DNA from: a virus
IMG/VR virus record: IMGVR_UViG_3300048930_001204
Coordinates: 1 to 42,865 of that record
Strand: one strand, 5' to 3'
DNA length: 42,865 nt
Position numbers and translations under genes: made by a program. Below, piece after piece: positions 29,241 through 38,825 of this stretch. Below the pieces are notes generated by a model. It was not told the DNA's origin, ran no database searches, and saw only the letters and a list, made by a program, of their open reading frames with translations. Within the stretch, counting starts at the first letter, position 1. Every line of letters starts with the position of its first letter.

Positions 29241-32200
29241 AACTCCACTCATTGGAGATCCACCAAAGGTCGCTGACAAAATAAAGATCTCGAGAGACGA
29301 GGTCCTTTCTTTCTTGTCGAAGGTCAACAGGCCAGTCAACAAGAACACCAAACGCTGGGCAAGGGGGGAGCTGAGGAGGCGAAAAGAGAGGCAATCTCTC
29401 CCTCGAGGTCGTGACCTTTCCTTCTCGCAGTCTGACGCAGCAAGGCAGATAATATATGGGCGCATGCGCTTTGGTGGGATCATCTCCTTTCTGCACGTCA
29501 CAGAAAACAAGAGCAGGCTGAACATCGTTGTTACTGTGGCAGGCCATGAAATTCAAGAAATTGAAGAGCTTTACCTCGACGGAAATTTGATTGAGTTCGG
29601 ACTTGGCAACGCAGCATCACCTTCAGATCCAAGATGGTCACTCTCTGGGACAAGACCAGATGGGACGACGATCTCAGAATACAACGGCAAAGTCTTCATG
29701 GCTGCAGACCGTACAGGAGCAGACTCTCAGACTGTGCAGTCAGATTTCAATACTCTCATGCCAACATATTGGACAAGCGATCACAGACAGAGAGGCTGCG
29801 CTCATGTGGCCATCATCTGTGTCTGGAATGCAGTGGCCTTTGCTGAGGACTTCCCAGAAATCGAGTTCGTCGGAAAAGGGAAAAAGGTTTACGATCCACG
29901 GACGGCCACGACGGTATACTCAAACAACGCAGCGCTCTGCATTGCAGATGTCTTGATGAGTTCACGCTATGGCCTTGGATGCTCCTTGTCTGAGCTTGAC
30001 ACGTCGACAAACGTCGGAGGGCTTCAGTGGGCTGCTGATATCTGTGACGAGAACGTGACTTTGGCAGCTGGTGGAACAGAAGACCGGTACACTGTGAATG
30101 CTGTCTTTGACATGGATATGACTCCAGACGAAATCATTGAAGACATGCTCTCTGCAATGGGTGGACACATTCATTGGAGCGGTGGGAAATGGAGATTCTT
30201 CCCAGCAAAATACATCACTCCAAGCTTGACACTCACTGACGATGATTTGCGCGGTCCTGTCAATGTCGAAACTGTTCTTTCTAGGGCAGACAATTTCAAC
30301 TGCATCAGAGGAGAGTTCGTTTCAGCTGACAACAAGTTTGAGACAACGGACTTTCCTCCAATCAAACTGACCTCAGCAATCACGCTCGACAACAATGTGG
30401 AGTCCTGGGAGGATATCACCTTGCCATGCACCACATCGCCAGCCACAGCTCAAAGGCTCGCCATGATTGCTCTGCGAAGACAAAGAGAAGCTCTTCGTGT
30501 CTCAGCTCCTTTCTCTTTGAAAGCTTTCGGACTTATCCCTGGGGATACTGTCATGCTCACTCTTGCGAGATATGGCTGGACGTCAAAGGTTTTTGAAGTT
30601 CAAGAAGTTGAGTTCTACGCAGAGGAGAGAAACCTTGATCTCGTTGTCGAGCTGCAGCTGCGTGAGACTTCGACGTCAGTGTACAGCTGGGACGAGACTC
30701 AAGATGAGCAGAACTTCAAGCCAAGTCCAAACACAGCACTCCCTGATCCTTTCGTGGCTTTACCTCCAACAGGTCTGACGCTCGAGAGTGGAACCGATCA
30801 ACTTATCATCCAGGGAGATGGGTCAATCGTCACTCGTCTGAAAATAAGCTGGACACTTCCAGCAGACGCAATGGTGACAGAAGGTGGGAAAATTGAGATT
30901 CAACTCAAGACAACAGCAGCAACGAAGTGGCAGACAGTCGCTCTGGTTGATGGTAACTCAGAAGAATTCTACTACGTTGGACCAAAGGACGGTGTACCCA
31001 TTGACGCGCGTATTCGCTCAATGAATGCTCTGCGAGCGTATTCCTCATGGGTTACACAAACCAACTACACAATCCTCGGAAAGACAGAGCCACCAGATGA
31101 CGTGACAAACTTCCAGGCGACGCTTGAAGAGTTCGGCATACGGCTCACCTGGGATGAAATCGATGATGTTGACGTTCTCGATTATGAGATACGTGTTGGA
31201 GCGAGTTGGGGCTCGTCATCTCTGATTGGACGAGTGGCTGGAGACTCATACCTCTGGAAAGTGAACACTGCAGGCACTTACAATCTCATGATCAAGGCGA
31301 GGGATACAACGCGAAACTACAGCACCAATGCTGCAGTGGAGAGCGTAGTCATCGCAGCACCAAGCGCTCCTGGGCTATCGTACACAATCGAAGGAGGAGA
31401 CCTCGTCCTTGCATGGACTGCTCCAAGCTCTGACTTTCCTGTCAAGGAATATCGAGTGAGCTACGGCGCGACCTATGGATCAAGCACTGCAGTTTTGACT
31501 GTCTCAGCTCTCAAAACCAAGATACGAGTCGACTGGTCAGGCTCAAGGACTTGGTGGGTCGTCGCTATTGATAACGCAGGCAATGCAGGCACTCCAGACG
31601 ACGTCAGTGTCTCGATAACAGTGCCAAGCGTGGTCCAAGGGCTTATCGCGAAAACTGTTGACAACAATATTCTGCTCGACTGGACAGACCCAAGCTCTCA
31701 CACTCTGCCAATTGATTATTATAAGGTTTACAAAGGCGCGACATTCGGGGCTGCTGTTCTACTCGGGACAGTGGGAGGAACCTTTGCCACTTATATCGAA
31801 ACCATAGGCGCTGAATACAAATATTGGGTGACGGCGGTCGATACTGCAGGAAATGAAGGGGCAGAGTCAAGCGTGACAAGAATTGTCCTGAATCCTCCTG
31901 ACTACATTATCGAAGCAGATCAAATCATTGACCCAGAAGATCCAGACTCCACGCTCACGGACGCATATCCTCTTGGTGATGGGGTCTCTTTCTATGCTCC
32001 AATTGATGCGACGGAGACCTGGGAGGATCACTTCATAAACAACTCGGCGAGCACTTTCCAGGACCTGATTGACGATGGATACAGCTTGTATCTTGAGCCT
32101 GGGACAGGTGGCACAGGGTCCATGGTTTTTGAGTATGACCTCGGGCAAGTACTGCCTCAACAGATTGTCACGGTCTCATACTCCAAAACTGACATGACTG

Positions 32201-32637
32201 GGATCACGACGGTCACAGTGAAAATTGCTTACAAGGAAGACATCGGGGACCCATGGACTGAAGAAACTGCCTCGCAAGTTTTCGCGCAAAACTTTCGATA
32301 TGTTAGAATCACACTTGAGATTGTCGCATCAGGGCCAGGTGATATTGCTCTGATTGAAAATGTCAATCTCAAAATCGATGTTAAGAAACAGACAGACTCA
32401 GGGACATACACAATCACCTCTTCAGGTGGAACTGTGGTGAATTTCAATCTTTCATTCCTTGAGGTTCAATCTGTTAGCGTAAACGCTCAAGGCTCAACGT
32501 CGATTTATGCTGTTCGGGATTTCGCAGGGGGAACGAACCCGACTGGCTTCACTGTTCGGCATTTCAACAATGCAGGGACAGAGCAATCGAGTGGCACAGG
32601 AACATGGACAGCGGAGGGAATCGTTAATGTAGTTTAA
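29230..32637 (+). CDS. Tail tip attachment protein with FN3 modules (gpJ-like)
   Basis: The 1135-residue product has YGRMRFGGIISFLHV and LNIVVTVAGHEIQEIEELYL (about 75-115), as in host-specificity proteins of the lambda J/GTA type. A Phage-tail_3-like region follows (LCIADVLMSSRYGLGC, MTPDEIIEDMLSAMGGHIHW). Four fibronectin-III-like modules lie at about 511-618, 619-708, 709-796 and 797-885, with repeated GATYGSS/GATFGAA and AxDxxGNxG motifs. The C-terminal 250 residues form a beta-rich region that probably meets the receptor. ATG at 29230 follows AGGAGA by seven bases, so the longer upstream frame is not used. Confidence 0.85.
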   Translation: MSRETPLIGDPPKVADKIKISRDEVLSFLSKVNRPVNKNTKRWARGELRRRKERQSLPRGRDLSFSQSDAARQIIYGRMRFGGIISFLHVTENKSRLNIVVTVAGHEIQEIEELYLDGNLIEFGLGNAASPSDPRWSLSGTRPDGTTISEYNGKVFMAADRTGADSQTVQSDFNTLMPTYWTSDHRQRGCAHVAIICVWNAVAFAEDFPEIEFVGKGKKVYDPRTATTVYSNNAALCIADVLMSSRYGLGCSLSELDTSTNVGGLQWAADICDENVTLAAGGTEDRYTVNAVFDMDMTPDEIIEDMLSAMGGHIHWSGGKWRFFPAKYITPSLTLTDDDLRGPVNVETVLSRADNFNCIRGEFVSADNKFETTDFPPIKLTSAITLDNNVESWEDITLPCTTSPATAQRLAMIALRRQREALRVSAPFSLKAFGLIPGDTVMLTLARYGWTSKVFEVQEVEFYAEERNLDLVVELQLRETSTSVYSWDETQDEQNFKPSPNTALPDPFVALPPTGLTLESGTDQLIIQGDGSIVTRLKISWTLPADAMVTEGGKIEIQLKTTAATKWQTVALVDGNSEEFYYVGPKDGVPIDARIRSMNALRAYSSWVTQTNYTILGKTEPPDDVTNFQATLEEFGIRLTWDEIDDVDVLDYEIRVGASWGSSSLIGRVAGDSYLWKVNTAGTYNLMIKARDTTRNYSTNAAVESVVIAAPSAPGLSYTIEGGDLVLAWTAPSSDFPVKEYRVSYGATYGSSTAVLTVSALKTKIRVDWSGSRTWWVVAIDNAGNAGTPDDVSVSITVPSVVQGLIAKTVDNNILLDWTDPSSHTLPIDYYKVYKGATFGAAVLLGTVGGTFATYIETIGAEYKYWVTAVDTAGNEGAESSVTRIVLNPPDYIIEADQIIDPEDPDSTLTDAYPLGDGVSFYAPIDATETWEDHFINNSASTFQDLIDDGYSLYLEPGTGGTGSMVFEYDLGQVLPQQIVTVSYSKTDMTGITTVTVKIAYKEDIGDPWTEETASQVFAQNFRYVRITLEIVASGPGDIALIENVNLKIDVKKQTDSGTYTITSSGGTVVNFNLSFLEVQSVSVNAQGSTSIYAVRDFAGGTNPTGFTVRHFNNAGTEQSSGTGTWTAEGIVNVV

Positions 32638-32648
32638 CGGCTCCTCGC

Positions 32649-33731
32649 ATGGCAAACTGGAACAATCCGACACTGACGTCGACATACACTGACGTTCTGA
32701 CGGAGTTGAAGAATCGAGATTTGTCCGTCGCAAAGATGGACTACTCTGCTGACTCCAATGTCCCCACGGACGTTGTCAGATACAACACTTCTGACAACTC
32801 ATGGGAGAGGTGGAACGGTTCTTCATGGGCTGACTTAGGGATTCACGCGCTTCTTGCTTATCTTGCTGAGAACGAGACTGTCACAGGGCAGTGGACATTT
32901 GATGCAGCAACAACATTTGACGACACAACACTTTTCAATGGGAACGCATCTTTCGCTGCTGACATAGTCACAACAGCAACTGAGGCATTGCTGCGCTCTA
33001 ATACATCTGACACAGACGACGACAAGTCCGTCGCGCTTACAGGCGCGGGCGCTCTTGCTGTAACGCGCGGATCTGCGATACGATCAAACGGAAATGAGCA
33101 CGCAACGCGCCCGGGTATGCTTGAGCTTTACGGTGGCAATGTCACTGGCGGTGATATCAATTTTTATATTGCGAACGCTTCCAAAGCTCTTTCAATTGCT
33201 TATGCGTCAGGAAATACAGTTTCAGAATATCAAGTCAGACAAAAGGCTGGAACTTCCTCGAACTATTCTGCTCTTTCTGGGATATTCATCAGCGACACTC
33301 TTGGCAATAGTGGCAACACAGCAGGTTCGTCAGGTGTTGCAATCAAGTCATGTGCAATCCCTGCAAATACCCTTGCGACAAATGGTGAGAAGTTGTGTGT
33401 CAAGGCGTTTGGAGCTTTCTCCTCAAGCGGCAGCACGAACAAAAGGCTGCGTCTTCGCTGGGCAGGAGTGGACATTTGGGACTCTGGTGGATTGACCATT
33501 GTGACCCAGCAGTGGTGGATTGAAGCAATGATCATCAGGTCATCAAGCTCCAATGCTGCTTGTTTCCTTAGATACACAAACAGCGCAGGCGCTATTGTTG
33601 TCACCTCCATAAACATCACAACAACTTTCAGCAACTCGAACAATTTGCAAGTTCTAGGAGGTGGCACGCTTGCAGACGATGTCACGGCTTACATGCTTAC
33701 TGCTGATTATATACCCTTAAACCCCAACTAG
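32649..33731 (+). CDS. Tail fibre-like protein
   Basis: The 360-residue product has an N-terminal VRYNTSDNSWERWNGSSW motif and VTGQWTFDAATTFDD, both common in phage fibres and tip proteins. The C-terminal part is a Ser/Thr/Asn-rich beta region. It likely forms side fibres or a trimeric tip. No chaperone or cleavage domain is seen. Confidence 0.65.
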   Translation: MANWNNPTLTSTYTDVLTELKNRDLSVAKMDYSADSNVPTDVVRYNTSDNSWERWNGSSWADLGIHALLAYLAENETVTGQWTFDAATTFDDTTLFNGNASFAADIVTTATEALLRSNTSDTDDDKSVALTGAGALAVTRGSAIRSNGNEHATRPGMLELYGGNVTGGDINFYIANASKALSIAYASGNTVSEYQVRQKAGTSSNYSALSGIFISDTLGNSGNTAGSSGVAIKSCAIPANTLATNGEKLCVKAFGAFSSSGSTNKRLRLRWAGVDIWDSGGLTIVTQQWWIEAMIIRSSSSNAACFLRYTNSAGAIVVTSINITTTFSNSNNLQVLGGGTLADDVTAYMLTADYIPLNPN

Positions 33732-33737
33732 GAGCCT

Positions 33738-33923
33738 ATGAGTAACGAAAAAGCCATTGAAGCATTGAAACATGCAATTTTGATGCTAGGGAGCTTGAAA
33801 ATTGAAGCTGCTGAATCGGGAAGAATAGTCCAGATATTTAATGCATTAAACTTTTCACTGAAAGATCTCGAAGGAGCCAAGTCTGAAAAATCTGAAGCTT
33901 TAACTGAAAAAGTGGACGCTTGA
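33738..33923 (+). CDS. Small helical protein, 61 residues
   Basis: The ATG follows AGGAG. The product is a pair of amphipathic helices with no transmembrane part (KAIEALKHAILMLGSLKIEA). It lies directly before the lysis genes and may be an antiholin-like or structural partner. That is only positional inference. Confidence 0.5.
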   Translation: MSNEKAIEALKHAILMLGSLKIEAAESGRIVQIFNALNFSLKDLEGAKSEKSEALTEKVDA

Positions 33924-33924
33924 A

Positions 33925-34173
33925 ATGAACGAAGAAACGCTCTCCCTTGTAAAGTTTGCAATCGAGATTTTCAGCTTTCTTGCTGCAGGTCTTTATGCGG
34001 TCAACAAGCTGACAGTGCGGCATGAGTTGCTCGCTGAAAAGCTGGACAGAGTGAGCGACAAGATTGAAACGCTTTGCGAGGCCATCACTGACCTCTCAAA
34101 GACACAACATGATCACAACGTGCGACTTGTGAAGCTTGAAGCGGTATTGGACAAAAACTACAGGGTGAACTAA
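33925..34173 (+). CDS. Putative holin or lysis-associated membrane protein
   Basis: The 82-residue product has one N-terminal transmembrane helix (about 8-27, FAIEIFSFLAAGLYAVNKL) and a charged coiled coil (residues 30-75). The layout resembles XhlA-type or type III-like holin partners. It is one base before the endolysin gene. The endolysin has no signal peptide, so a holin is required, and this is the best candidate. Confidence 0.55.
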   Translation: MNEETLSLVKFAIEIFSFLAAGLYAVNKLTVRHELLAEKLDRVSDKIETLCEAITDLSKTQHDHNVRLVKLEAVLDKNYRVN

Positions 34174-34704
34174 GTGCTGAGCTTATTGTCAAAAGAAGCA
34201 AGAAGGGTTCGCAAGCTGCGAAACGCGATCACTTATTATTCGCATTTTCACAAAATCGATCCAGACCTCATTGCTTCGATCATCTACTGTGAGAGCAGAG
34301 GGGAGCCAAGAGCGTACAGATTTGAGCCTGGATTTTTCGAGCGATACATACAAGGAAAGCCAGTTGGAGACATTCCAGGATATTGGCCTCCTCAGAATCT
34401 TGTCTCACGTGAAACAGAAGCGATGGCGCGATCCACTTCCTGGGGGGTCATGCAGGTCATGGGGCAGGTCGCAAGAGAGCACGGATATCGAGGCGACTAT
34501 CTCCACGAACTGACTGACATCAGGGAGTCGATCAAGTACGGCACTGAAAAGCTTGGAAAGTGTCTCAAGCGGTCAGGGAATTTAAGGGAGGCCATCGCTC
34601 GATATAACGGCGACATACACTCTGAAGCAGCGCAGAAGTACGCTCAAAAAGTCTTGGCAGTTCTAAATACAAAACAATTTCAGGCAATATGGGAAGAAAA
34701 ATGA
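34174..34704 (+). CDS. Endolysin, lytic transglycosylase (SLT) fold
   Basis: The 176-residue product has the SLT motifs: catalytic E40-S41 in IIYCESRGEP, GVMQ (91-94) in SWGVMQVM, and the closing ARYNGD (142-147). These enzymes cut peptidoglycan between MurNAc and GlcNAc with formation of a 1,6-anhydro end. There is no secretion signal or cell-wall domain. The insertion between motifs 1 and 2 (about 45-85) is longer than in minimal SLT domains. A GTG start follows AGGGTG. Confidence 0.85.
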   Translation: MLSLLSKEARRVRKLRNAITYYSHFHKIDPDLIASIIYCESRGEPRAYRFEPGFFERYIQGKPVGDIPGYWPPQNLVSRETEAMARSTSWGVMQVMGQVAREHGYRGDYLHELTDIRESIKYGTEKLGKCLKRSGNLREAIARYNGDIHSEAAQKYAQKVLAVLNTKQFQAIWEEK

Positions 34705-34707
34705 TCC

Positions 34708-34950
34708 TTGCATCTTTCATTTTTTTTTCTTGTTCATGCAACGGGGTGCACGACGCTGGGACTTGCAGTCCCTGCGAATATCCCAACAAGCCTTCCAATC
34801 GCGAGATTCAGGACACAGGGGGCCGTCGTGTCTTTGTCTATAACGACCAAAATAATCGATCACGAGGAGTCAGGAATCTTTCTTGTGATCAGTGGGTATT
34901 TTCAGCCACAGGAGAGGTATGACGTCAGGAGATTGCGCAATCATAATTGA
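34708..34950 (+). CDS. Putative lipoprotein with uncertain frame (possible outer spanin)
   Basis: This frame gives 80 residues with a hydrophobic start and the lipobox-like HATGC, then a beta-like body (GAVVSLSITTKIIDH, then GIFLVISGYF). Its only start is a TTG. A second frame from the well-placed ATG at 34701 (overlapping the endolysin stop) gives 73 Cys-rich residues to 34922. The two frames meet at nine Ts (34720-34728). Losing one T would join the good ATG to the lipobox frame. It may be a sequence error, true slippage, or two nested genes as in Rz/Rz1. Confidence 0.45.
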   Translation: MHLSFFFLVHATGCTTLGLAVPANIPTSLPIARFRTQGAVVSLSITTKIIDHEESGIFLVISGYFQPQERYDVRRLRNHN

Positions 34951-35257
34951 CAGAGGTGGAGTCTTCCAAGTCGCATTTCGTCTTCGTGATGAGAATCGAG
35001 ATCCAGTTGACCTGACGAACGCTGTGGCAGAATTTCAGATCAAACCTGACTATGATGACCCTGCAACGATTGATCTTGATAGCGAAAACCAAAGCTCTCA
35101 AGTGGTCATCGATCAAGACACGTCTTTGGTCACTGTCAGCTTGACGAGCACGCAGACTGCTTTGCTCACTGCTTCTTCATACGTCTTTCGATTCAACACC
35201 ATTTCGAACGGTCAGACAAGTCGCTGGGTTCGTGGAACTGTAACTGTGAAGGATTAG
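34919..35257 (+). CDS. Small beta-sandwich virion protein
   Basis: The 112-residue product begins CAIIIDRGGVFQVAFRLRDE, then PVDLTNAVAEFQIKPD, a pattern seen in BppU/LtfC-type beta-sandwich domains at the base of phage fibres. ATG at 34919 follows GGAGAGG. It probably anchors fibres. Confidence 0.5.
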   Translation: MTSGDCAIIIDRGGVFQVAFRLRDENRDPVDLTNAVAEFQIKPDYDDPATIDLDSENQSSQVVIDQDTSLVTVSLTSTQTALLTASSYVFRFNTISNGQTSRWVRGTVTVKD

Positions 35258-35521
35258 ATGAACACGGTCATTGTATCACCAACAGAAAACATCGTGACGG
35301 TACATCCGAGCGAGTCCGTTGTGGAAGTCATTCAGACAAACGTCTCACTCGAAGTGATCACTCCAGGGATCCAAGGACCAGCACCAACAGGGACCACACT
35401 CGGCGACCTCGCCACAATTTCAAGCCTTGCAGATGACGACAGGATGTTGATTTTCGACGCGAGCGAGAATCTGACAAGGGCGGTGAGGCTTGATGCGTTG
35501 AAAGTATATTTTAATTCATAG
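35258..35521 (+). CDS. Small virion-associated protein, 87 residues
   Basis: An N-terminal beta part with Val-rich strands (TVIVSPTENIVTVHPSESVV) leads to GIQGPAPTG and a segment ATISSLADDDRMLIFDASE. That last segment is like the short repeats at the start of many phage fibres. It is directly adjacent to the previous gene. Confidence 0.55.
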   Translation: MNTVIVSPTENIVTVHPSESVVEVIQTNVSLEVITPGIQGPAPTGTTLGDLATISSLADDDRMLIFDASENLTRAVRLDALKVYFNS

Positions 35522-35531
35522 GAGATGAGAA

Positions 35532-35909
35532 ATGGCAAAATACACGCACGACGATGTGATGGACGCTGCGGCGAACTACATCAAAAACAACTGCACAAGA
35601 GTCACTCTCTGTGACGGTCAGCCAACTACGTACACAGAAGCAAATGCAACATTTGCACTTGCAGACGTGACAGTGTCAGGGACTGATTTCACTGTCGCGA
35701 ACGGAACGACCTCAGGAAGAAAGGTGACTTTCGCAGGCAAAACAGGCGTGACGGTTGATGCTAACGGTGACGGAGACCATGTTGCTTACCTTGATGTGGC
35801 CAACTCAAAGCTCTTGCACGTGACGACTGTGTCTTCTCCGCAGACGGTATACGCTGGGAATACATGCAACATCGGCTCACAAGAAATTGAATTTGGAGAT
35901 CCAACATAA
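35532..35909 (+). CDS. Small phage structural protein, 125 residues
   Basis: The pattern THDDVMDAAANYIKNNCTRV then LCDGQPTTYTEANATFALAD is familiar from a widely distributed phage protein encoded near tail fibres. Its role is not defined. The remainder is beta-rich and Thr/Gly-rich. GGAG precedes the ATG. Confidence 0.65.
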   Translation: MAKYTHDDVMDAAANYIKNNCTRVTLCDGQPTTYTEANATFALADVTVSGTDFTVANGTTSGRKVTFAGKTGVTVDANGDGDHVAYLDVANSKLLHVTTVSSPQTVYAGNTCNIGSQEIEFGDPT

Positions 35910-35910
35910 T

Positions 35911-36888
35911 ATGTTCAAGAAACTTGTTGCGGCATTATGTCTGATTCTCGTCTTTGCGTCTCAGGGCTTGGGGGAGTATCGTCAGGCTCAAGTAGGCACA
36001 AAGATATATGAAACCAAGGAAGCTTTTCCGATTGGTTTTTATGACATTTCGCATTACCCAAGCATGGACGCGAGGCGACTGGATGCCATGCGTGAGATGA
36101 AGCGCATGGGTGCTGACTACATGGCAGCAACAATTGACTCAGGAGACAAGGCCACGATTGATCTCGCAGAAGCATTGAATCTTGGGTTGGCTCTCGAGTA
36201 CAACTCTGATGCAGCTGGAGTTCTTGAAGCCTTCAAGAACTCTCCTGTCATCTTTGCTCATATACCTGGGGACGATGTTGACTCAAGGTTCGCAAGCGCT
36301 GCTCAGTATAAGGTCGAAGATGCAAAATACAGAGCCTTGCGCGGTGACTTGCTTACGATTGCCAGCGTTGGCTATGCATCAAACTTCAGCAAGTTCGCTG
36401 GAGTTTCTGACAAGACTGGCCAACAATGCTATCCAATTGACGGCGAGCCTCTTGCAGCTGTTCCATACTGCTACAACAGGGCAAAGGTGGCAACGACAGC
36501 CAAGAATGTTCCACTCCTTGCTCATGTTCAGACCATGAAGTGGTCAGGTCGACGATACCCAACTCCTCAAGAAATTGACGTGATGGCTTGGGGTGCAGTG
36601 ATACTTGGCGCAAATGAGATCTTGTTTTACGCATATTTTGATTATAACAAATCAAATCAGCGCACGAACACAGACCTTTCGACGCAGCCAGCTATCAGAG
36701 AGAAGCTCAAGCAATTCATTGAAAAGCTGAGGACGCTTCAGCATTTCTTCATATTTGGAACTCGAAGCGCTGTGACGAGCTCGAGTGGTATGGTTGGAAC
36801 GTGGGATTATCCTGCCTTGAAAAGGAGCTTGGATATTCGAGTGACTTATTCCACAAAAATGGTGTCTATAACAGAGAAAGCTTTGTAA
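35911..36888 (+). CDS. Secreted TIM-barrel-like protein, possible glycoside hydrolase
   Basis: The 325-residue product has a clear signal peptide (MFKKLVAALCLILVFASQGLG). It then shows alternating strands and helices like a TIM barrel: FPIGFYDISHYPSMDARRLD, GADYMAATID, LGLALEYNSD, VIFAHIPGDDVDSR, LLTIASVG, VPLLAHVQTM, GANEILFYAY. The DD in GDDVD is where clan-A glycosidases often have the DEP or NEP acid. No certain catalytic pair is visible. A signal peptide on a gene in the fibre region is unusual. It may be a virion-independent depolymerase or a surface-modifying enzyme. Confidence 0.5.
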   Translation: MFKKLVAALCLILVFASQGLGEYRQAQVGTKIYETKEAFPIGFYDISHYPSMDARRLDAMREMKRMGADYMAATIDSGDKATIDLAEALNLGLALEYNSDAAGVLEAFKNSPVIFAHIPGDDVDSRFASAAQYKVEDAKYRALRGDLLTIASVGYASNFSKFAGVSDKTGQQCYPIDGEPLAAVPYCYNRAKVATTAKNVPLLAHVQTMKWSGRRYPTPQEIDVMAWGAVILGANEILFYAYFDYNKSNQRTNTDLSTQPAIREKLKQFIEKLRTLQHFFIFGTRSAVTSSSGMVGTWDYPALKRSLDIRVTYSTKMVSITEKAL

Positions 36889-36891
36889 ACA

Positions 36892-38814
36892 ATGGCAACA
36901 AGAGAGAAGACAATCGAGTATGCATGGCCAATGTACACTTCAGGCATTGCAGACGCTACGCTGACCTCCATCGGCTCGATCACTCTTTACTGTCCCGAGG
37001 CGGCTGATTCCGGTGTCACCTTCACTTCTGTCACTGTGGACGTTGGCTTTCAAGACATAGTGACGGCCACAGGTGGCACAATAAATGAGCTAAGATGCGC
37101 GCTGACTCTCTCTGGTGCATCAGCTTCAACAGTCACGGAGACTGACGATCTACTGAACACAGGCGAGAATCTTGGCGGCATTGTTGGACCGTTTGATTTC
37201 ACTTCTTATTTCAATTCAAACTTTGGCTCCGGCTCTTCAAAGTCCTGTCAATGTGATTTATATTTTGACCAGTCCACGGGTACGACGCTCGGAATGCGAA
37301 ACTGCACTGCGATTGTGCGCATGACTTACACGTATGACGATACAGACACAACGCAGATCAAAACTGTCAGACTCCCTCTTGAGTCCCTTGTTGGCACTCT
37401 TTCCACAACGGCAGGAAGCGAGATTGGAACAAATCAAATCCCTGTGCTTGACACAGTGTTACCAGAGGACAGTGTTACGATTCGCGATTACTTTTTTGTG
37501 ATTGAAGGCAATACCGGAGCGACAAACACAACAGACTTCACAGTCAGCTATCGAATTGACTCAGAAGCAAATGCAAGTTTTGGCGTACAGGAGGCGGCTC
37601 TTCAGTCTTTGGTTTTCATGCGATGGGTGATTGATCGCAAAAGTAGTATACCGACGACCAACTCGACTCACTCATTCAGGCTCTGGAGCTCCACAGCGAG
37701 ACTCAATCATGTTTCAATCACGCTCCATGTCACCTATGAATTTGACGCGAGCACAAGCACAAAAGTCCTCAACTCAATTTTAATTCCATATAATTGTGTT
37801 GACCCTATTGGCAGAACAACAGCGTCAGAAGAAACTCGGATAAGCAAGCAGATTTCGATTCAAGAGCCTGGAACTATCACGATGAGGCAATCGGCGATTC
37901 GACATTACTTTATGGCACAGGACACAGTGTCAGGGTTCGCGATTGCTTGCGGAAGTCAAAGCGCGAGAACATACACGCATGTGGGAGGGCAGGTTTCAGG
38001 CGGCTATTGCATGCAGCAACGCATTGACTCAGGAGGAGCTCAAGGCGCGGCTCTTACTCTTGCAAGGGGCTTCAACACACTTACAGTTGACATACTAGTG
38101 ACAGACACCACAGACGAAGTCACGCTGAATTCCGGCGTGATAATTCTAAACTATGAAAGTGACGTGCATGGTGATGGGGTAGGAGCGCACGCTCACACGG
38201 TTTTCAAATACATGGAAGGCTTCAACGCAGGTCTTGTTGACTACAAACAGATCGCAGACTTCGCGTTTTCAATACCTGAGTCTAGCTACTATTTGATTGA
38301 CGCTGGGCTTGAGTTTAATTACTGGATTTCAAATGCGCTCAATGGCTTTTCTGTTCTCATGCAGGTACAAAGCGGAGAGGGAATTGGTTCAGGGTATTAT
38401 CAAGTCCACGCAAGCACATACATAGGGGACGCAGAAAGGTGCTGTCATGTGGTTTATATTTCTGCAATTGAATTTCTCAATCGCTATCCCAGCGATCCGA
38501 GGGACCTATGTGACATTGAAACTGCAAGAGACTTCCTTCTTTATTCTCCCACACTAGCAGGTTACGGAGCTTTATTTTTTGCAACATACCACTCAATCTC
38601 CTATGACATCGCAGGAGATATTTCAGACAGCGACGGCGGCTCTGTAACGATTACAGCGCACAGAACGGACACAGGAGAAAAAGTTGGGTCAACTTCACGC
38701 ACAGGAGATGGCGCATATTCAATCACGTGGTACGACAACACAGTGGATGTTTTTGCGACAGCGTACGAAGACGCAACACACAAAGGGCGCAGCGATAATG
38801 ACGTGGCGACATAA
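36892..38814 (+). CDS. Large beta-rich virion or fibre protein
   Basis: The 640-residue product has three similar beta-rich stretches, each with a TIRDYFFVIEG- or TMRQSAIRHYF-like turn. The C-terminal module (about 570-640) is carboxypeptidase-regulatory-like (AGDISDSDGGSVTITAHR, then TGDGAYSITWYD). Similar modules cap phage surface proteins. The cysteine content is fairly high. It starts three bases after the previous stop. Confidence 0.55.
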   Translation: MATREKTIEYAWPMYTSGIADATLTSIGSITLYCPEAADSGVTFTSVTVDVGFQDIVTATGGTINELRCALTLSGASASTVTETDDLLNTGENLGGIVGPFDFTSYFNSNFGSGSSKSCQCDLYFDQSTGTTLGMRNCTAIVRMTYTYDDTDTTQIKTVRLPLESLVGTLSTTAGSEIGTNQIPVLDTVLPEDSVTIRDYFFVIEGNTGATNTTDFTVSYRIDSEANASFGVQEAALQSLVFMRWVIDRKSSIPTTNSTHSFRLWSSTARLNHVSITLHVTYEFDASTSTKVLNSILIPYNCVDPIGRTTASEETRISKQISIQEPGTITMRQSAIRHYFMAQDTVSGFAIACGSQSARTYTHVGGQVSGGYCMQQRIDSGGAQGAALTLARGFNTLTVDILVTDTTDEVTLNSGVIILNYESDVHGDGVGAHAHTVFKYMEGFNAGLVDYKQIADFAFSIPESSYYLIDAGLEFNYWISNALNGFSVLMQVQSGEGIGSGYYQVHASTYIGDAERCCHVVYISAIEFLNRYPSDPRDLCDIETARDFLLYSPTLAGYGALFFATYHSISYDIAGDISDSDGGSVTITAHRTDTGEKVGSTSRTGDGAYSITWYDNTVDVFATAYEDATHKGRSDNDVAT

Positions 38815-38825
38815 CAGGAGGGGAA

